Origin: Pontibacter pudoricolor | GTDB taxonomy: Bacteria > Bacteroidota > Bacteroidia > Cytophagales > Hymenobacteraceae | NCBI RefSeq assembly: GCF_010092985.1 | Contig: NZ_CP048106.1 | Span: 2,604,001-2,668,000 of the forward strand | Direction: 5' to 3' | DNA length: 64,000 bases | Part shown: positions 8,843-17,628 of the stretch, in pieces | Layout of the letters: each line of letters begins with the position of its first letter | How positions within the stretch are numbered: the stretch's first letter is position 1 | Notes under the pieces: model-generated | The model's input: the letters and a program-made list of their open reading frames with translations, nothing else | The model's database searches: none | Told to the model about the DNA's origin: nothing | Program-made: the position numbers and the translations under genes

Positions 8843-9519
8843 TGCGTATTGATATTATCAGCTGCCAGCCAAACCTGCTGGAAAGCCCCTTTAGCCATTC
8901 TATTCTTAAACGCGCGCAGCAAAAAGGCCTTGTAGAAATACACGTGCACGACCTGCGCAAGTACGCCATAAACAAATATGGCCAGATAGATGACTATGCT
9001 TTTGGAGGCGGTGCCGGCATGGTGATGATGATTGAACCGATCGATAAGTGCATTTCAGAGTTACAGGCTGACCGCACCTATGACGCCATTATTTACATGA
9101 CGCCGGACGGGCAGACCTTGAACCAGAATACAGTTAACCAGTTTTCGCTGCTGCAAAATATACTTATTCTCTGCGGACACTATAAAGGTGTAGATGAGCG
9201 CGTGCGTCAGCGGTTTGTAACACACGAGATCAGCATTGGCGATTATGTATTGTCGGGTGGAGAGTTAGGTGCAGCGGTACTGGCTGATGCCATTATCCGT
9301 ATTATACCGGGTGTGCTGAACGATGAATCTTCAGCCTTGACAGACTCTTTCCAGGATGGATTGCTGGCCCCACCGGTTTTTACCAGGCCCGCAGACTACA
9401 AAGGCATGAAAGTACCCGACATCCTTTTATCAGGAGATGGGCCTAAAATTGAACAGTGGCGCTTTGAACAAGCCATTAAACGCACCAGGCAACGCAGACC
9501 AGACCTACTGGGCGAATAG
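8842..9519 (+). CDS. trmD: tRNA (guanine-37-N1)-methyltransferase
   Basis: This 225-residue TrmD methylates G37 of tRNAs and so prevents frameshifting. SPOUT/trefoil-knot features include [59 protein letters not shown] (the cofactor-binding knot) and [16 protein letters not shown]. The start codon overlaps the rimM stop. It closes the operon with rpsP and rimM. rplS follows 143 bp later under its own promoter candidate. Confidence 0.98.
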   Translation: MRIDIISCQPNLLESPFSHSILKRAQQKGLVEIHVHDLRKYAINKYGQIDDYAFGGGAGMVMMIEPIDKCISELQADRTYDAIIYMTPDGQTLNQNTVNQFSLLQNILILCGHYKGVDERVRQRFVTHEISIGDYVLSGGELGAAVLADAIIRIIPGVLNDESSALTDSFQDGLLAPPVFTRPADYKGMKVPDILLSGDGPKIEQWRFEQAIKRTRQRRPDLLGE

Positions 9520-9612
9520 AATTATACCGGCAACGACATAGGTTGCTAACAGATTATAACACAACAAAAAATATTTTTCGGAGCAATTATTCTTATGTAA
9601 AAAATAATTACA

Positions 9613-9620
9613 TATCTTTG
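9613..9620 (+). promoter_or_regulatory. Candidate -7 box of rplS
   Basis: TATCTTTG matches TAnnTTTG and lies 42 nt before the rplS start in an A/T-rich gap after trmD. The -33 element is not clear. Confidence 0.55.
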
Positions 9621-9662
9621 CAGTCCGAATTCAAGAAGATACTTTAGCTTTAGAACATAGCC

Positions 9663-10016
9663 ATGAGCGAATTAATTAAATTTATCGAGCAGGAATACAC
9701 TGACAAACGCGCTTCTTTCCCTGTTTTCCAGGCAGGTGATACTATCAATATCCACGTTAAAATCCGTGAGGGTAACAAAGAGCGTGTGCAGCAATTCCAG
9801 GGCGTTGTTATTCAGCGCAAGAACGTTAACACAAACGGCGAAACTTTTACTGTTAGAAAAATCTCTAACCAGATTGGTCTAGAGCGTATCTTCCCACTTC
9901 TTTCTCCATCTATCGAGAAAATCGAGCTTGTTAGAAAAGGTAGAGTAAGAAGAGCAAGACTATACTATCTGAGAGGCTTGTCAGGTAAGGCTGCAAGAAT
10001 CAAGGAAAGAAGATAA
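9663..10016 (+). CDS. rplS: 50S ribosomal protein L19
   Basis: This 117-residue L19 lies at the 30S-50S interface. Diagnostic stretches are [33 protein letters not shown] and the C-terminal [26 protein letters not shown]. The length is normal. It lies next to trmD, as in many bacteria, but here it is separated by a gap with its own -7 candidate and is closed by a strong terminator. Confidence 0.98.
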   Translation: MSELIKFIEQEYTDKRASFPVFQAGDTINIHVKIREGNKERVQQFQGVVIQRKNVNTNGETFTVRKISNQIGLERIFPLLSPSIEKIELVRKGRVRRARLYYLRGLSGKAARIKERR

Positions 10017-10044
10017 TACCTGTTTTCACAAATTTTCCATAGTT

Positions 10045-10078
10045 AAAAAGGAGCTGTTCGAACAACAGCTCCTTTTTT
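10045..10078 (+). terminator. Intrinsic terminator of rplS
   Basis: A 14-bp stem (10045-10058 with 10064-10077) closes a CGAAC loop and is followed by T residues, 28 nt after the rplS stop. Confidence 0.92.
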
Positions 10079-10127
10079 ATTTTTGCCCTTTTCTGAATCC
10101 GAAACTATAGCATCCTTAACCAATTTT

Positions 10128-10135
10128 TATATTTG
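10128..10135 (+). promoter_or_regulatory. Candidate -7 box of the PPase-like lipoprotein gene
   Basis: TATATTTG fits TAnnTTTG and lies 29 nt before the start. AACTATAGTT occurs between the box and the ATG (10148-10157). Confidence 0.5.
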
Positions 10136-10164
10136 TACTACCAGTTATAACTATAGTTAACATC

Positions 10165-10755
10165 ATGACCCGTATTGCTTCTGCTTCCCTCCTGCTTGTA
10201 TTTACCCTGCTGTTGTATAGTTGCCAGACGGATTACGCTTCTTTACCAACGTACACCGGGGCGAGGCAATTACAGGCTGTAATAGAAACACCTGCCGGCT
10301 CCAGCCATGCTGTTAAGTATGATCTTAAAACAAAGACATTTATAAACGAGAAGCTGGCCGGCCAGGATAAAATTCTCCAGTTCCTGCCTTACCCCGGCAA
10401 CTATGGCTTTATTCCTTCCACAGAGGTTGGCGCTAACAGTCGGGGACTTAGCACTTTGGTACTAGCCGAGCGAATTGAAAGTGGAACTGTAACAGAAGTA
10501 ATACCGATTGCTACCCTTATGCTGGAGAAATCTTCCGGAGACCTTTATCCTGTAATTATAACAGTGCCTGCCCGCCCAAGTGAGCGAACTATAAAGGCAA
10601 CCAACTTCAAAAGCCTGAGCATAGAATACCCTGCTGTAAAGCAAATACTGCAGCAGTGGTTTGTGCATTACACACACCCGAATAGTATTAAGTTTGTAGG
10701 CTGGAAAGATGAACACTTCGCAGAAAAAGAGATACAGCGCTGGATGAAGTTGTAG
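10165..10755 (+). CDS. Inorganic-pyrophosphatase-like lipoprotein lacking the catalytic aspartates
   Basis: This 196-residue protein starts with a lipoprotein signal peptide (lipobox LLYSC, C20). It then follows the soluble family I pyrophosphatase fold: VIETPAGSSHAVKYDLKT (E41 and K51 in the conserved positions), YPGNYGFIP at residues 76-84, and FVGWKDEHFAEKEIQRW at the C-terminus. The segment that should read D-G-D-P-x-D after YPGNYGFIP is NSRGLSTLVL (residues 91-100), so none of the metal-binding aspartates is kept. The later acidic pair is also eroded (EKSSGD). It is therefore probably a non-catalytic envelope protein built on the PPase scaffold. A divergent active enzyme is less likely. 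No partner gene is apparent. Confidence 0.82.
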   Translation: MTRIASASLLLVFTLLLYSCQTDYASLPTYTGARQLQAVIETPAGSSHAVKYDLKTKTFINEKLAGQDKILQFLPYPGNYGFIPSTEVGANSRGLSTLVLAERIESGTVTEVIPIATLMLEKSSGDLYPVIITVPARPSERTIKATNFKSLSIEYPAVKQILQQWFVHYTHPNSIKFVGWKDEHFAEKEIQRWMKL

Positions 10756-11279
10756 TTTATACTTGGAGATTTAACCCATGCTGCGGCTCTTAGGAAGGGA
10801 ATTAAAACCTTATCCAAGCACTCACCTTTTGAAGAGGACCCTAACCCAAAACAGGAGAGGGAGTTTTGTAAAGCTATAGTTTAGATTAAAGCTCTATAGT
10901 TCGTATTGCTGGCGCGAGTCTCATGACTCGTGACTTTTAATGGTGTTGCGTCTCCCGACTCAACTGGCCCGCCAGGGACAGGCATTGTCTGAACCGGGAT
11001 TAAGGGAGATTTAAGTGATTTTGGGATAAAGGTGATTGGTATAGTTTTATAGTTGTGGTTTTACCCCTTCCCAGCCTTCCCCTAAAAACAGGGGAAGGAG
11101 CTTTCCAGCCTTTGCTATAGTTTGCTTTATCATTTTATAGTTGCTGTTTTAACCCACCCCTGCCCCTCCCGGGAGGGGAATTTCTGCTACTGTTATAGCT
11201 GGTTTTATAGTTGAGGTTTGTCATCCCCCTACTCACAAGGGGATAATTCTGCTACTACTATAGTTGCTGCCTGTCGATC

Positions 11280-11299
11280 GGACAGGTCGCGACCTGTCC
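11280..11299. repeat. 20-nt perfect palindrome, copy B
   Basis: It is identical to the palindrome at 7094-7113 and is followed by the same CCTACG context. Confidence 0.95.
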
Positions 11300-11364
11300 C
11301 TACGGGAATACCACCACGATAAGGCGATGCAACTATAGTTTCTCAAGTAAACTATAGTTTAGCT

Positions 11365-11502
11365 ATCGACCGGATCACAGTCTTTGGGTTGAGCGACTTT
11401 GCTTTGTTGCGGTGCCGTCAGGCAACCCGAGGTACGAGGGTAGCAAGAAAGCAGCAGCGCGATGCCCGAAGACGAGGCCTCCCGGCCGTGAGGGCACCAA
11501 AG
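11365..11502 (+). repeat. 138-bp structured core, copy B
   Basis: It has the same length and order as copies A and D. GCGAC replaces GCGCC at the second stem. GGTAC replaces GGCAC in the inner stem, which keeps pairing through G-U. The outer GTCTTTGGGT/GCCCGAAGAC pairing is intact. Confidence 0.92.
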
Positions 11503-11699
11503 CCAGATTGAAACGATAGGTAAGTAGAGCTCCCAGGATTGAAGAAGGCTATGGAATAAAAGGCTTCGTTCCAGCTGCAACTATAACCAACTATAGAACT
11601 CAAATTTCTCACGTTGGTCGAAATGACAAAAGAGAAATTATAGGACATTTAAGATCCTTCGGCTGACGCTCAGGATGACACGGGAGAAATATAAAATAA

Positions 11700-11735
11700 A
11701 AGCCAGTTGCATGAGCTGCAACTGGCTTCTGATAT
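11700..11735 (-). terminator. Intrinsic terminator of the coiled-coil protein gene
   Basis: A 12-bp stem (11700-11711 with 11717-11728) has a 5-nt loop. Read on the minus strand it ends in a T-rich stretch. Confidence 0.75.
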
Positions 11736-11773
11736 CAGCTATAAACTACAGCTTTAACTGTTGGCTATAGTTA

Positions 11774-12484
11774 CTACTTCACTTGTAAAAGCTTAGCGCG
11801 AACAGTTTCCACAGCTTTCTCCATTTCCTGAACCTGCTGCTTACTGGCTTCCTGCTTTTTAATATTATTCTGTACTTCCTGCTCCAGTTTCTTTAAGTCT
11901 TCGGCGTTCTTTACAAGTTCAGCTTCCAGCTCTTTTTTGCGTTGCTGGTTCTTTGCGATGCTTGTCTGTATATCATTGGCTTGCTTTACCACACGCTCCT
12001 GCTCCAGTTTGGTGGCTTTTAAAACGTCTTCGGCCTGGTTAATCTGCCTGAAAATATCCTCTTTGTAAGCTTTACGGGCGAAGGCCTGCATAAAACCTTC
12101 GGCGGCAGCATACTCTTTCGGTGTTGCACTCTTATCTACATAAGCCACACCCATATCCAGCGACCACCATACGTAACTGCCTTCCGGGTCGCTGCCAACC
12201 GTCGAAATAATGCGCATCGGAGAACTTGAGATAGTATCAAGTACTACTCCATCCAATGTGTAAACACCTTTGGAGTATTTAATTTTTGTTTTGCCGGACT
12301 TCTCAGTCAGCTGGCTTTTCCAGAGCTTTTCAACCAGGGCTGGATCAAGCTGCACAGTTAGCTGCTGCCCTCTCCTGTTTACACCGTTCACGGTTTGCTC
12401 TTTCTCCTCTACCCGCCCGGATTGGGCATAACTCAAACCAGCTACCATACATAGTAGCCCCAGTAGTAAAGCTTTCAGTCTCAT
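11774..12484 (-). CDS. Secreted coiled-coil protein of unknown function
   Basis: I do not recognise a family for this 236-residue protein. A clear signal peptide (residues 1-20, ending SYAQ) targets it to the periplasm. Residues 25-130 form a globular part with VWWSLDMGVAYVDKSATPKEY. Residues about 145-236 are a long charged heptad region (for example KNQQRKKELEAELVKNAEDLKKLEQEVQNN) that should form a coiled coil. It is convergent with the PPase-like gene across composite repeat B. Its 3' end has a hairpin terminator. An envelope scaffold or chaperone role is possible but not shown. Confidence 0.72.
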   Translation of the reverse strand: MRLKALLLGLLCMVAGLSYAQSGRVEEKEQTVNGVNRRGQQLTVQLDPALVEKLWKSQLTEKSGKTKIKYSKGVYTLDGVVLDTISSSPMRIISTVGSDPEGSYVWWSLDMGVAYVDKSATPKEYAAAEGFMQAFARKAYKEDIFRQINQAEDVLKATKLEQERVVKQANDIQTSIAKNQQRKKELEAELVKNAEDLKKLEQEVQNNIKKQEASKQQVQEMEKAVETVRAKLLQVK

Positions 12485-12595
12485 AAATATAGGTTGGATT
12501 AAAAAATTTGTACAATTGGGATGTAACGCTACGAAAATAACTAAATCAAATGAAAAACATCATGCTCAACCACACTAATTTAGCTAAAATTTTGA

Positions 12596-12625
12596 TTTGC
12601 CTTTCGGTCGTACTGCCTACCTTTG
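12596..12625 (+). promoter_or_regulatory. Candidate promoter of the PTPS-folE pair
   Basis: TTTG at 12596-12599, 18 nt of spacer and TACCTTTG at 12618-12625 fit the Bacteroidetes consensus. A second -7-like box, TATCTTTG (12656-12663), lies closer to the start codon (40 nt) but has no -33 partner. Confidence 0.55.
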
Positions 12626-12702
12626 CAAACTTAAAAGCAACGTATATAATTTCTGTATCTTTGGCTTATAACATTTAGATACCAGGGATTGTTGGTCATA
12701 CT

Positions 12703-13110
12703 ATGGAAGTAACAGTTTGCCGGAAAGAACATTTTAATGCAGCCCACCGACTGTATAACGCCAGTTGGAGCGACGAGCAGAACGAGGCTGTTTTTGACAA
12801 ATGCAGTAACCCCAATTTTCATGGCCACAACTATGAACTTATAGTGAAACTTACCGGACCTGTAAATGCCGAGACCGGTTATGTATATGATCTGAAGAAA
12901 CTGAGCCAACTCCTGAAAAAAGAGGTGATCGACCGCTTCGACCATAAGAACCTGAACCTGGATACTGAAGAATTTAAAGAATTGAACCCGACCGCCGAAA
13001 ATATCGCCATCGTGATCTGGAACCTGCTCCGGCCACAGATAAGCGATGCGTACGCGCTGGGAATTACACTGTATGAAACTGAACGAAACTTTGTTGAATA
13101 TAATGGATAA
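12703..13110 (+). CDS. 6-pyruvoyl-tetrahydropterin synthase / QueD family protein
   Basis: This 135-residue protein acts on dihydroneopterin triphosphate, giving 6-pyruvoyl-THPt (biopterin route) or 6-carboxy-THPt (queuosine route). Zinc histidines are in HFNAAHRLY and FHGHNYEL. The catalytic cysteine lies in FDKCSNPNFHGHNY, a spacing closer to animal-type PTPS than to E. coli QueD. The RFDHKNLNLD and NPTAENIA motifs are present. The next gene, folE, makes its substrate and overlaps this stop codon by 8 nt, so the pair is translationally coupled. No queC/queE is adjacent, so the pathway cannot be fixed. Confidence 0.9.
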   Translation: MEVTVCRKEHFNAAHRLYNASWSDEQNEAVFDKCSNPNFHGHNYELIVKLTGPVNAETGYVYDLKKLSQLLKKEVIDRFDHKNLNLDTEEFKELNPTAENIAIVIWNLLRPQISDAYALGITLYETERNFVEYNG

Positions 13111-13774
13111 TCAGGACCTGGAAAAGGACAACGAGGCCATGGATGACCACCTGACGGGCTCACTGGAAACACCTTTGCGTCCTGATGCTTTTGATCTTTC
13201 TGATCAGGAGAAAATAAGTATAATCGAAGGACATTTCCGTGAGATCATGCACACGCTGGGCCTTGACCTGACGGACGACAGTCTGAAGGGAACGCCGCGC
13301 CGTGTAGCAAAAATGTATGTAAAGGAAATCTTCCATGGATTGAATCCGGAAAACAAACCCGACCTCCGTCGCTTCGAGAACAAGTATAAGTACAACCGTA
13401 TGCTGGTTGAGCGTGATATTACCTTGTATTCTTCCTGCGAACATCACTTTGTACCGATTATTGGCAAAGCGCATGTTGCCTACATACCGGGAGAACATGT
13501 AATTGGTTTGTCTAAACTGAACCGCATTGTGCAGTACTACGCCCGCCGCCCGCAGGTGCAGGAGCGCATGACCATGCAGATTGTTAACGAACTGAAGCAG
13601 GCCCTGCAAACAGAAGACGTAGCCGTGCTGATAGAAGCAGATCACCTGTGTGTGATGAGCCGTGGCGTGAACGATGTTACCAGCGGTACCATTACCGCAG
13701 AATATGGTGGCCTGTTCCTGGAAGAGCAATACCGCAGCGAGTTTCTTAGCCACATCCGTAGAAGACAGGTTTAA
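13103..13774 (+). CDS. folE: GTP cyclohydrolase I
   Basis: FolE converts GTP to dihydroneopterin triphosphate and formate. I chose ATG 13103 (223 residues, MDNQDLEKDN); an upstream in-frame ATG at 13046 would add 19 residues inside the preceding gene with no family support. The zinc-site motifs SSCEHHFVPIIGKAHVAYIP and ADHLCVMSRGV are intact, as are GLSKLNRIVQYYARRPQVQER and DVTSGTITAEYGG. It overlaps the PTPS gene by 8 nt and shares its promoter. Confidence 0.96.
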   Translation: MDNQDLEKDNEAMDDHLTGSLETPLRPDAFDLSDQEKISIIEGHFREIMHTLGLDLTDDSLKGTPRRVAKMYVKEIFHGLNPENKPDLRRFENKYKYNRMLVERDITLYSSCEHHFVPIIGKAHVAYIPGEHVIGLSKLNRIVQYYARRPQVQERMTMQIVNELKQALQTEDVAVLIEADHLCVMSRGVNDVTSGTITAEYGGLFLEEQYRSEFLSHIRRRQV

Positions 13775-13877
13775 CCAACAGCTTAAAGTATTATAAACTA
13801 CGGCACACACAACGAAATTATACCTGTGTTACGTATAGTGTAACTTCTATATAAAGCAGCTTTCTTAAAAACTGACT

Positions 13878-14795
13878 ATGCCCGAAAAAATACTCATTAC
13901 AGGTGGCTCCGGTATGATAGGCAATCGCCTGTCTGAGATGCTCATCGACCAGGGTTATGAAGTGGCACACCTAAGCAGGGACTCTAACAAGTTCTCGAAG
14001 TATAAAACGTTCCGGTGGGACGTAAAGCAAAACTACATTGATGAGAATGCCATTACCTACGCCGATTATATTATACACCTGGCAGGTGCGGGCGTGGCCG
14101 ATGAAAAGTGGACAGAGGAGCGCAAGAAGGAGATATTAAGAAGCCGGGTAGATAGTGCTAACCTGCTTTATGATTGCCTTCAGAAATCAGATCACCATGT
14201 AAAAGGCTTTATTTCGGCATCAGCTATCGGTATTTATGGTGATTCCGGCGACCAGCTGGTATCAGAAGAAAGTATCCTGGCTGATGATTTCCTGGCTGAA
14301 GTTTGTAAAGCCTGGGAAGCGTCGTCGTGGCAGATAACCAATCTTGGTCTGCGGACCGTTATACTTCGCCTGGGCATTGTGCTGAGCAACCTGGGTGGCG
14401 CCTTGCCGCAACTGGCCAGGCCAGTCAAAATGATGGCAGGAGCTCCGCTGGGTTCAGGCAAACAGTACATGTCCTGGATACATATTGATGATGCCTGCCG
14501 CCTGTTTATCAGAGCTATTGAGGACACCCACTTTTCAGGTGTGTATAATGCCGTAGCACCACATCCGGTAACAAACAAAGAGTTTATTAAGGAGCTGGCC
14601 GAAGCCATGCACAAGCCACTGGTATTACCGAAAGTGCCCGAATTTGCCCTTAACCTGGTGTTAGGCCAGAAGAGCGGCGTAGTGCTCGATAGTCAGCGGG
14701 TAAGTGCCAACAAAGTATTACAAACCGGCTTTACCTTTGAGTATAATTACCTCGACGAGGCATTGGAATCCTTTTATGATAAGAAACTGAAGTAA
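13878..14795 (+). CDS. TIGR01777-family NAD(P)-dependent epimerase
   Basis: This 305-residue protein has an N-terminal Rossmann fold (ILITGGSGMIGNRLSEML, residues 4-21) and a C-terminal DUF1731-like segment (about residues 255-300, with SQRVSANKVLQTGFTFEY). FISASAIGIYGD and MSWIHIDDACRLF are typical of this extended short-chain dehydrogenase family. The family's substrate is unknown; it is sometimes annotated as a cell-division or nucleoside-sugar epimerase without proof. It is monocistronic and closed by a 19-bp terminator stem. Confidence 0.88.
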   Translation: MPEKILITGGSGMIGNRLSEMLIDQGYEVAHLSRDSNKFSKYKTFRWDVKQNYIDENAITYADYIIHLAGAGVADEKWTEERKKEILRSRVDSANLLYDCLQKSDHHVKGFISASAIGIYGDSGDQLVSEESILADDFLAEVCKAWEASSWQITNLGLRTVILRLGIVLSNLGGALPQLARPVKMMAGAPLGSGKQYMSWIHIDDACRLFIRAIEDTHFSGVYNAVAPHPVTNKEFIKELAEAMHKPLVLPKVPEFALNLVLGQKSGVVLDSQRVSANKVLQTGFTFEYNYLDEALESFYDKKLK

Positions 14796-14810
14796 TTTAT
14801 GATTACTTGC

Positions 14811-14856
14811 AAAACAGAAGAGCCGGCTATAGTTGTAGCCGGCTCTTCTGTTTTAA
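14811..14856 (+). terminator. Intrinsic terminator with a CTATAG-type loop (epimerase gene)
   Basis: A perfect 19-bp stem (14811-14829 with 14836-14854) has the hexamer CTATAG spanning the stem/loop junction, followed by a T run. Confidence 0.92.
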
Positions 14857-15024
14857 TAGTTGCCAAATGCCGTGAGGGATTCCGTGGAGTCCCGCCGCTT
14901 TACCCTATAAGTATAAAATCAGGCAACTATAAACTATAGATCAAAGCGGCCAGAGTCCGCTGGTAGCTCACACTCGCGGGACGCGAGCGAGGGCAGGGAT
15001 TAGATGGCTGGGACCGGAAGTTTA

Positions 15025-15070
15025 TAAACAGAAAGGCCATCTACAACTATAGCTGGCCTTTCTGTTTATA
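15025..15070 (-). terminator. Intrinsic terminator with an AACTATAG loop (PBP1A gene)
   Basis: A perfect 15-bp stem (15025-15039 with 15054-15068) closes a 14-nt loop that contains AACTATAG. It lies 15 nt beyond the PBP1A stop codon. Confidence 0.88.
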
Positions 15071-15082
15071 GTTTAAGAGTTA

Positions 15083-17452
15083 TTACTGCGAACTGTCGGT
15101 GTTAGTCCCGGAGTTTAACTGTTCCAGAATATCGAATAGCTCCAGGTTCGGATCGAACATGGTAGAGTCTGGCTCTACTTTGCGCGGTAAAACCGTAGTG
15201 CAGTTATACTTTTTGTTGATCTTAACTGTAGGCCCCGGGAAGCGACCCATCGTATAGCCAAGGTCTTTGTCCTGGTAAATTTTTTCCATGTATAAACCAA
15301 ACACTGGCAAGGCCGTTTTAGAACCTTCTCCCAGGCTGGAGGTACGGAAGTGAATGCTGCGGTCTTCGCCACCAACCCAAACACCGGTAACCAGGTCTTT
15401 TGTAACGCCCATAAACCAGCCGTCTGAGTGGTTAGAGGATGTTCCGGTCTTGCCACCAATTTCGTTTCCTTTCCAGAGGTCGTATTCCCAAAGCGCCTGC
15501 GATGTTCCGCCTGGTTCTTCAATACCGCCTTTCAGCATGTGCATCATCAGGAAAGCTGTTTCTTCACTCAGCACCTTTTTCTGCTTTGGCACAAACTGGT
15601 GTATCAGGTTGCCGTTGCGGTCCTCAATACGGGTAATGAACATCGGCTTGGTATGGAAACCGTTATTCGGGAATGTACTGTAAGCGCCCACCATTTCGTA
15701 GATAGACACATCGCTTGGCCCCAAACCAATAGAAGGAACAGATTGTAACGGACTTGTAATACCCAGGCGGTGTGCATATTTCACCACAGTCTCCCAGCCT
15801 ATCTTTTCGGTAAGCTGCGCTGTAACAGAGTTAACTGATTTGCCCATACCACGGCGTAACGTCATCGGGGCACCGGTATACTGCCAGTCAGCATTGGTTG
15901 GCGACCAGGTCTTCTTCTCCCCTTTCTCTACATAATTTATAGTTATGCGCTGGTCCACAATCTTATCACAAGGTGAGTAACCGTTATCGATAGCAGCTAC
16001 ATACACAAATGGTTTAAACGTTGAGCCAGGCTGGCGTCGTGCCTGTTTTACGTGGTCGTATTTAAAGTATTTATAGTTGATACCTCCTACCCATGCTTTA
16101 ATATGGCCTGTAAACGGATCCATGGTCATCATGCCGCCATGCAGGAAACGCTTATAGTAGCGCAGCGAATCCATCGGGCTCATCGTAACTTTTTTCTCCA
16201 GCGAGTCATTATCCCAGGTAAACACCTTCATTTCGCGCGGCGTATTCAGCTCACGGTTAATAGCGGCTACATCATTACCATATTTCTTTTTCAGGCGCTG
16301 GTAGTAAGAGGTGCGTTTTATTGTTTCCTCAATAAAGCCCGGTATCTCGTTGTTATTCTCATCAACCCAAGGGTTTTTGCCCTGCCAGTGGCTGTTAAAG
16401 CGGCGCTGTAATGTACGCATCTGCTTTTCCATAGCTTCTTCGGCATGTTTCTGCATCCGCGAATCTATAGTTGTATAGATCTTCAGACCATCGCGGTATA
16501 AGTCGTACCCGTTCTGTTTGCACCACTCCTGCAGGTATTCGGCAACGGCACCTCTGAAATACGTAGCCGGTCCATCGTAATGGTTTTCTACACTATAGTC
16601 CAGCACCAGCGGAATTTTGCTCAGCGAGTCGGCAGATGCTTTGGTAATGTAATTGTATTTGGCCATCTGCTCCAGTACCGTGTTGCGGCGGCGGGTAGCA
16701 TTTTCGGGGTTAAAACGCGGGCTATAGTAGGTCGGGGCTTTTAGCAACCCTACCAGCACGGCGGCCTGCTCTGTTTTAAGGCTGTCGGCAGATACGTTGA
16801 AGAAGGTTTTAGACGCTACTTTTATACCAAACGAGTTACTACCAAAATCCACGGTGTTCAGGTACATGGCCAGTATCTCTTCTTTGGTGTAGCGCTGCTC
16901 CAGTTTTATAGCGGTAAGCCACTCTTTGGTTTTAGCGATTACCACATTCAGACCAGGAATATGCCCTAATACACCTTTAGAATCATCGGTTCGGGTTTTG
17001 TACAGGTTTTTGGCCAGCTGCTGGGTTATGGTACTGGCGCCACGGGCATCACCTGTAAAGCCACCATAAACCGCCGAAAGTATTGCCTGAGGGTCGATAC
17101 CGGAGTGTTCGTAAAAACGCACGTCTTCGGTAGCTATCAGAGCCTTCAGTAGCATCGGAGACATTTTCTCGTACCCGATCGGGCTGCGGTTTTCCTTAAA
17201 GTATTTACCAATCAGCTCCCCATCGGACGTGTATAGTTCAGATGCCTGGTCGTTACGCGGGTTTTCCAGTTTATCCAGGCTCGGCGAAGAACCGAATAGG
17301 TAAAGCAGGTTAAACTCAACGCTCAGCAGGTACCCGACTACTATAACAAACCCGATAAAAAAGGTTTTCCAGGCAAAACGGATAAAGGTGCGGTATGCCG
17401 AACGTGGGTTTGGTTTTTCTATTTTTTCTTGCTCTTTCAGCATTGTATGCAA
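15083..17452 (-). CDS. Penicillin-binding protein 1A (bifunctional transglycosylase/transpeptidase)
   Basis: This 789-residue class A PBP polymerises and cross-links peptidoglycan. One membrane anchor spans about residues 28-50. The GT51 domain carries ATEDVRFYEHSGID (catalytic E109) and RGASTITQQLAKNL (about 137-150). The transpeptidase domain carries S477-T-F-K480, S539-V-N541 and K668-T-G. All catalytic motifs are intact and the length is typical. Residues 350-440 form a Bacteroidetes-type linker between the domains. Four other bases downstream would allow ATG 17446, giving a start two codons later. It is monocistronic with its own terminator. Confidence 0.96.
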   Translation of the reverse strand: MHTMLKEQEKIEKPNPRSAYRTFIRFAWKTFFIGFVIVVGYLLSVEFNLLYLFGSSPSLDKLENPRNDQASELYTSDGELIGKYFKENRSPIGYEKMSPMLLKALIATEDVRFYEHSGIDPQAILSAVYGGFTGDARGASTITQQLAKNLYKTRTDDSKGVLGHIPGLNVVIAKTKEWLTAIKLEQRYTKEEILAMYLNTVDFGSNSFGIKVASKTFFNVSADSLKTEQAAVLVGLLKAPTYYSPRFNPENATRRRNTVLEQMAKYNYITKASADSLSKIPLVLDYSVENHYDGPATYFRGAVAEYLQEWCKQNGYDLYRDGLKIYTTIDSRMQKHAEEAMEKQMRTLQRRFNSHWQGKNPWVDENNNEIPGFIEETIKRTSYYQRLKKKYGNDVAAINRELNTPREMKVFTWDNDSLEKKVTMSPMDSLRYYKRFLHGGMMTMDPFTGHIKAWVGGINYKYFKYDHVKQARRQPGSTFKPFVYVAAIDNGYSPCDKIVDQRITINYVEKGEKKTWSPTNADWQYTGAPMTLRRGMGKSVNSVTAQLTEKIGWETVVKYAHRLGITSPLQSVPSIGLGPSDVSIYEMVGAYSTFPNNGFHTKPMFITRIEDRNGNLIHQFVPKQKKVLSEETAFLMMHMLKGGIEEPGGTSQALWEYDLWKGNEIGGKTGTSSNHSDGWFMGVTKDLVTGVWVGGEDRSIHFRTSSLGEGSKTALPVFGLYMEKIYQDKDLGYTMGRFPGPTVKINKKYNCTTVLPRKVEPDSTMFDPNLELFDILEQLNSGTNTDSSQ

Positions 17453-17595
17453 ACAGGGCTTTATCCCTAAAAATTCTAGATGGCAGCTTCTTTCGAAACT
17501 ACTGCAAATATACTTTAAGTGTGTAACAAACCTGTTAAATAACTATAAAACTTAGTAAAGTGACTTTGAACATTATTTAATAATAACAGGCTGCC

Positions 17596-17603
17596 TATCT
17601 TTG
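17596..17603 (+). promoter_or_regulatory. Candidate -7 box for the 17629 gene
   Basis: TATCTTTG fits TAnnTTTG and lies 25 nt before the start codon. The nearest TTTG (17565-17568) is 27 nt upstream, too far for a standard -33. Confidence 0.5.
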
Positions 17604-17628
17604 CCTTTATTCTCTGAAACTATACCGT

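Larger units (their letters stand above)
10790..11690 (+). repeat. Composite modular intergenic repeat, copy B
   Basis: The 1,018-bp gap between two convergent genes has no credible ORF. Modules in order are a GAGAGGGAG remnant (about 10850-10864); a CGAGTC-TCAT-GACTCG hairpin (about 10916-10931); a degenerate GTCTGAACCGGGATTAAGGG segment (10989-11037); CCTTCCCC...GGGGAAGG without the 20-nt insert (11064-11100); CCCCTCCCGGGAGGGG (about 11163-11180); TCATCCCCCT...AAGGGG (about 11220-11245); the 20-nt palindrome (11280-11299); the core (11365-11502); TAGAGCTCCCAGGATTGAAG (11526-11575); CGAAATGAC (about 11618-11626); and GATCCTTCGGCTGACGCTCAGG (11653-11674). Confidence 0.9.

Noticed and set aside
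12485-12702. Riboswitch upstream of the PTPS-folE pair
   Set aside because: I see no conserved aptamer elements, only two -7-like boxes.
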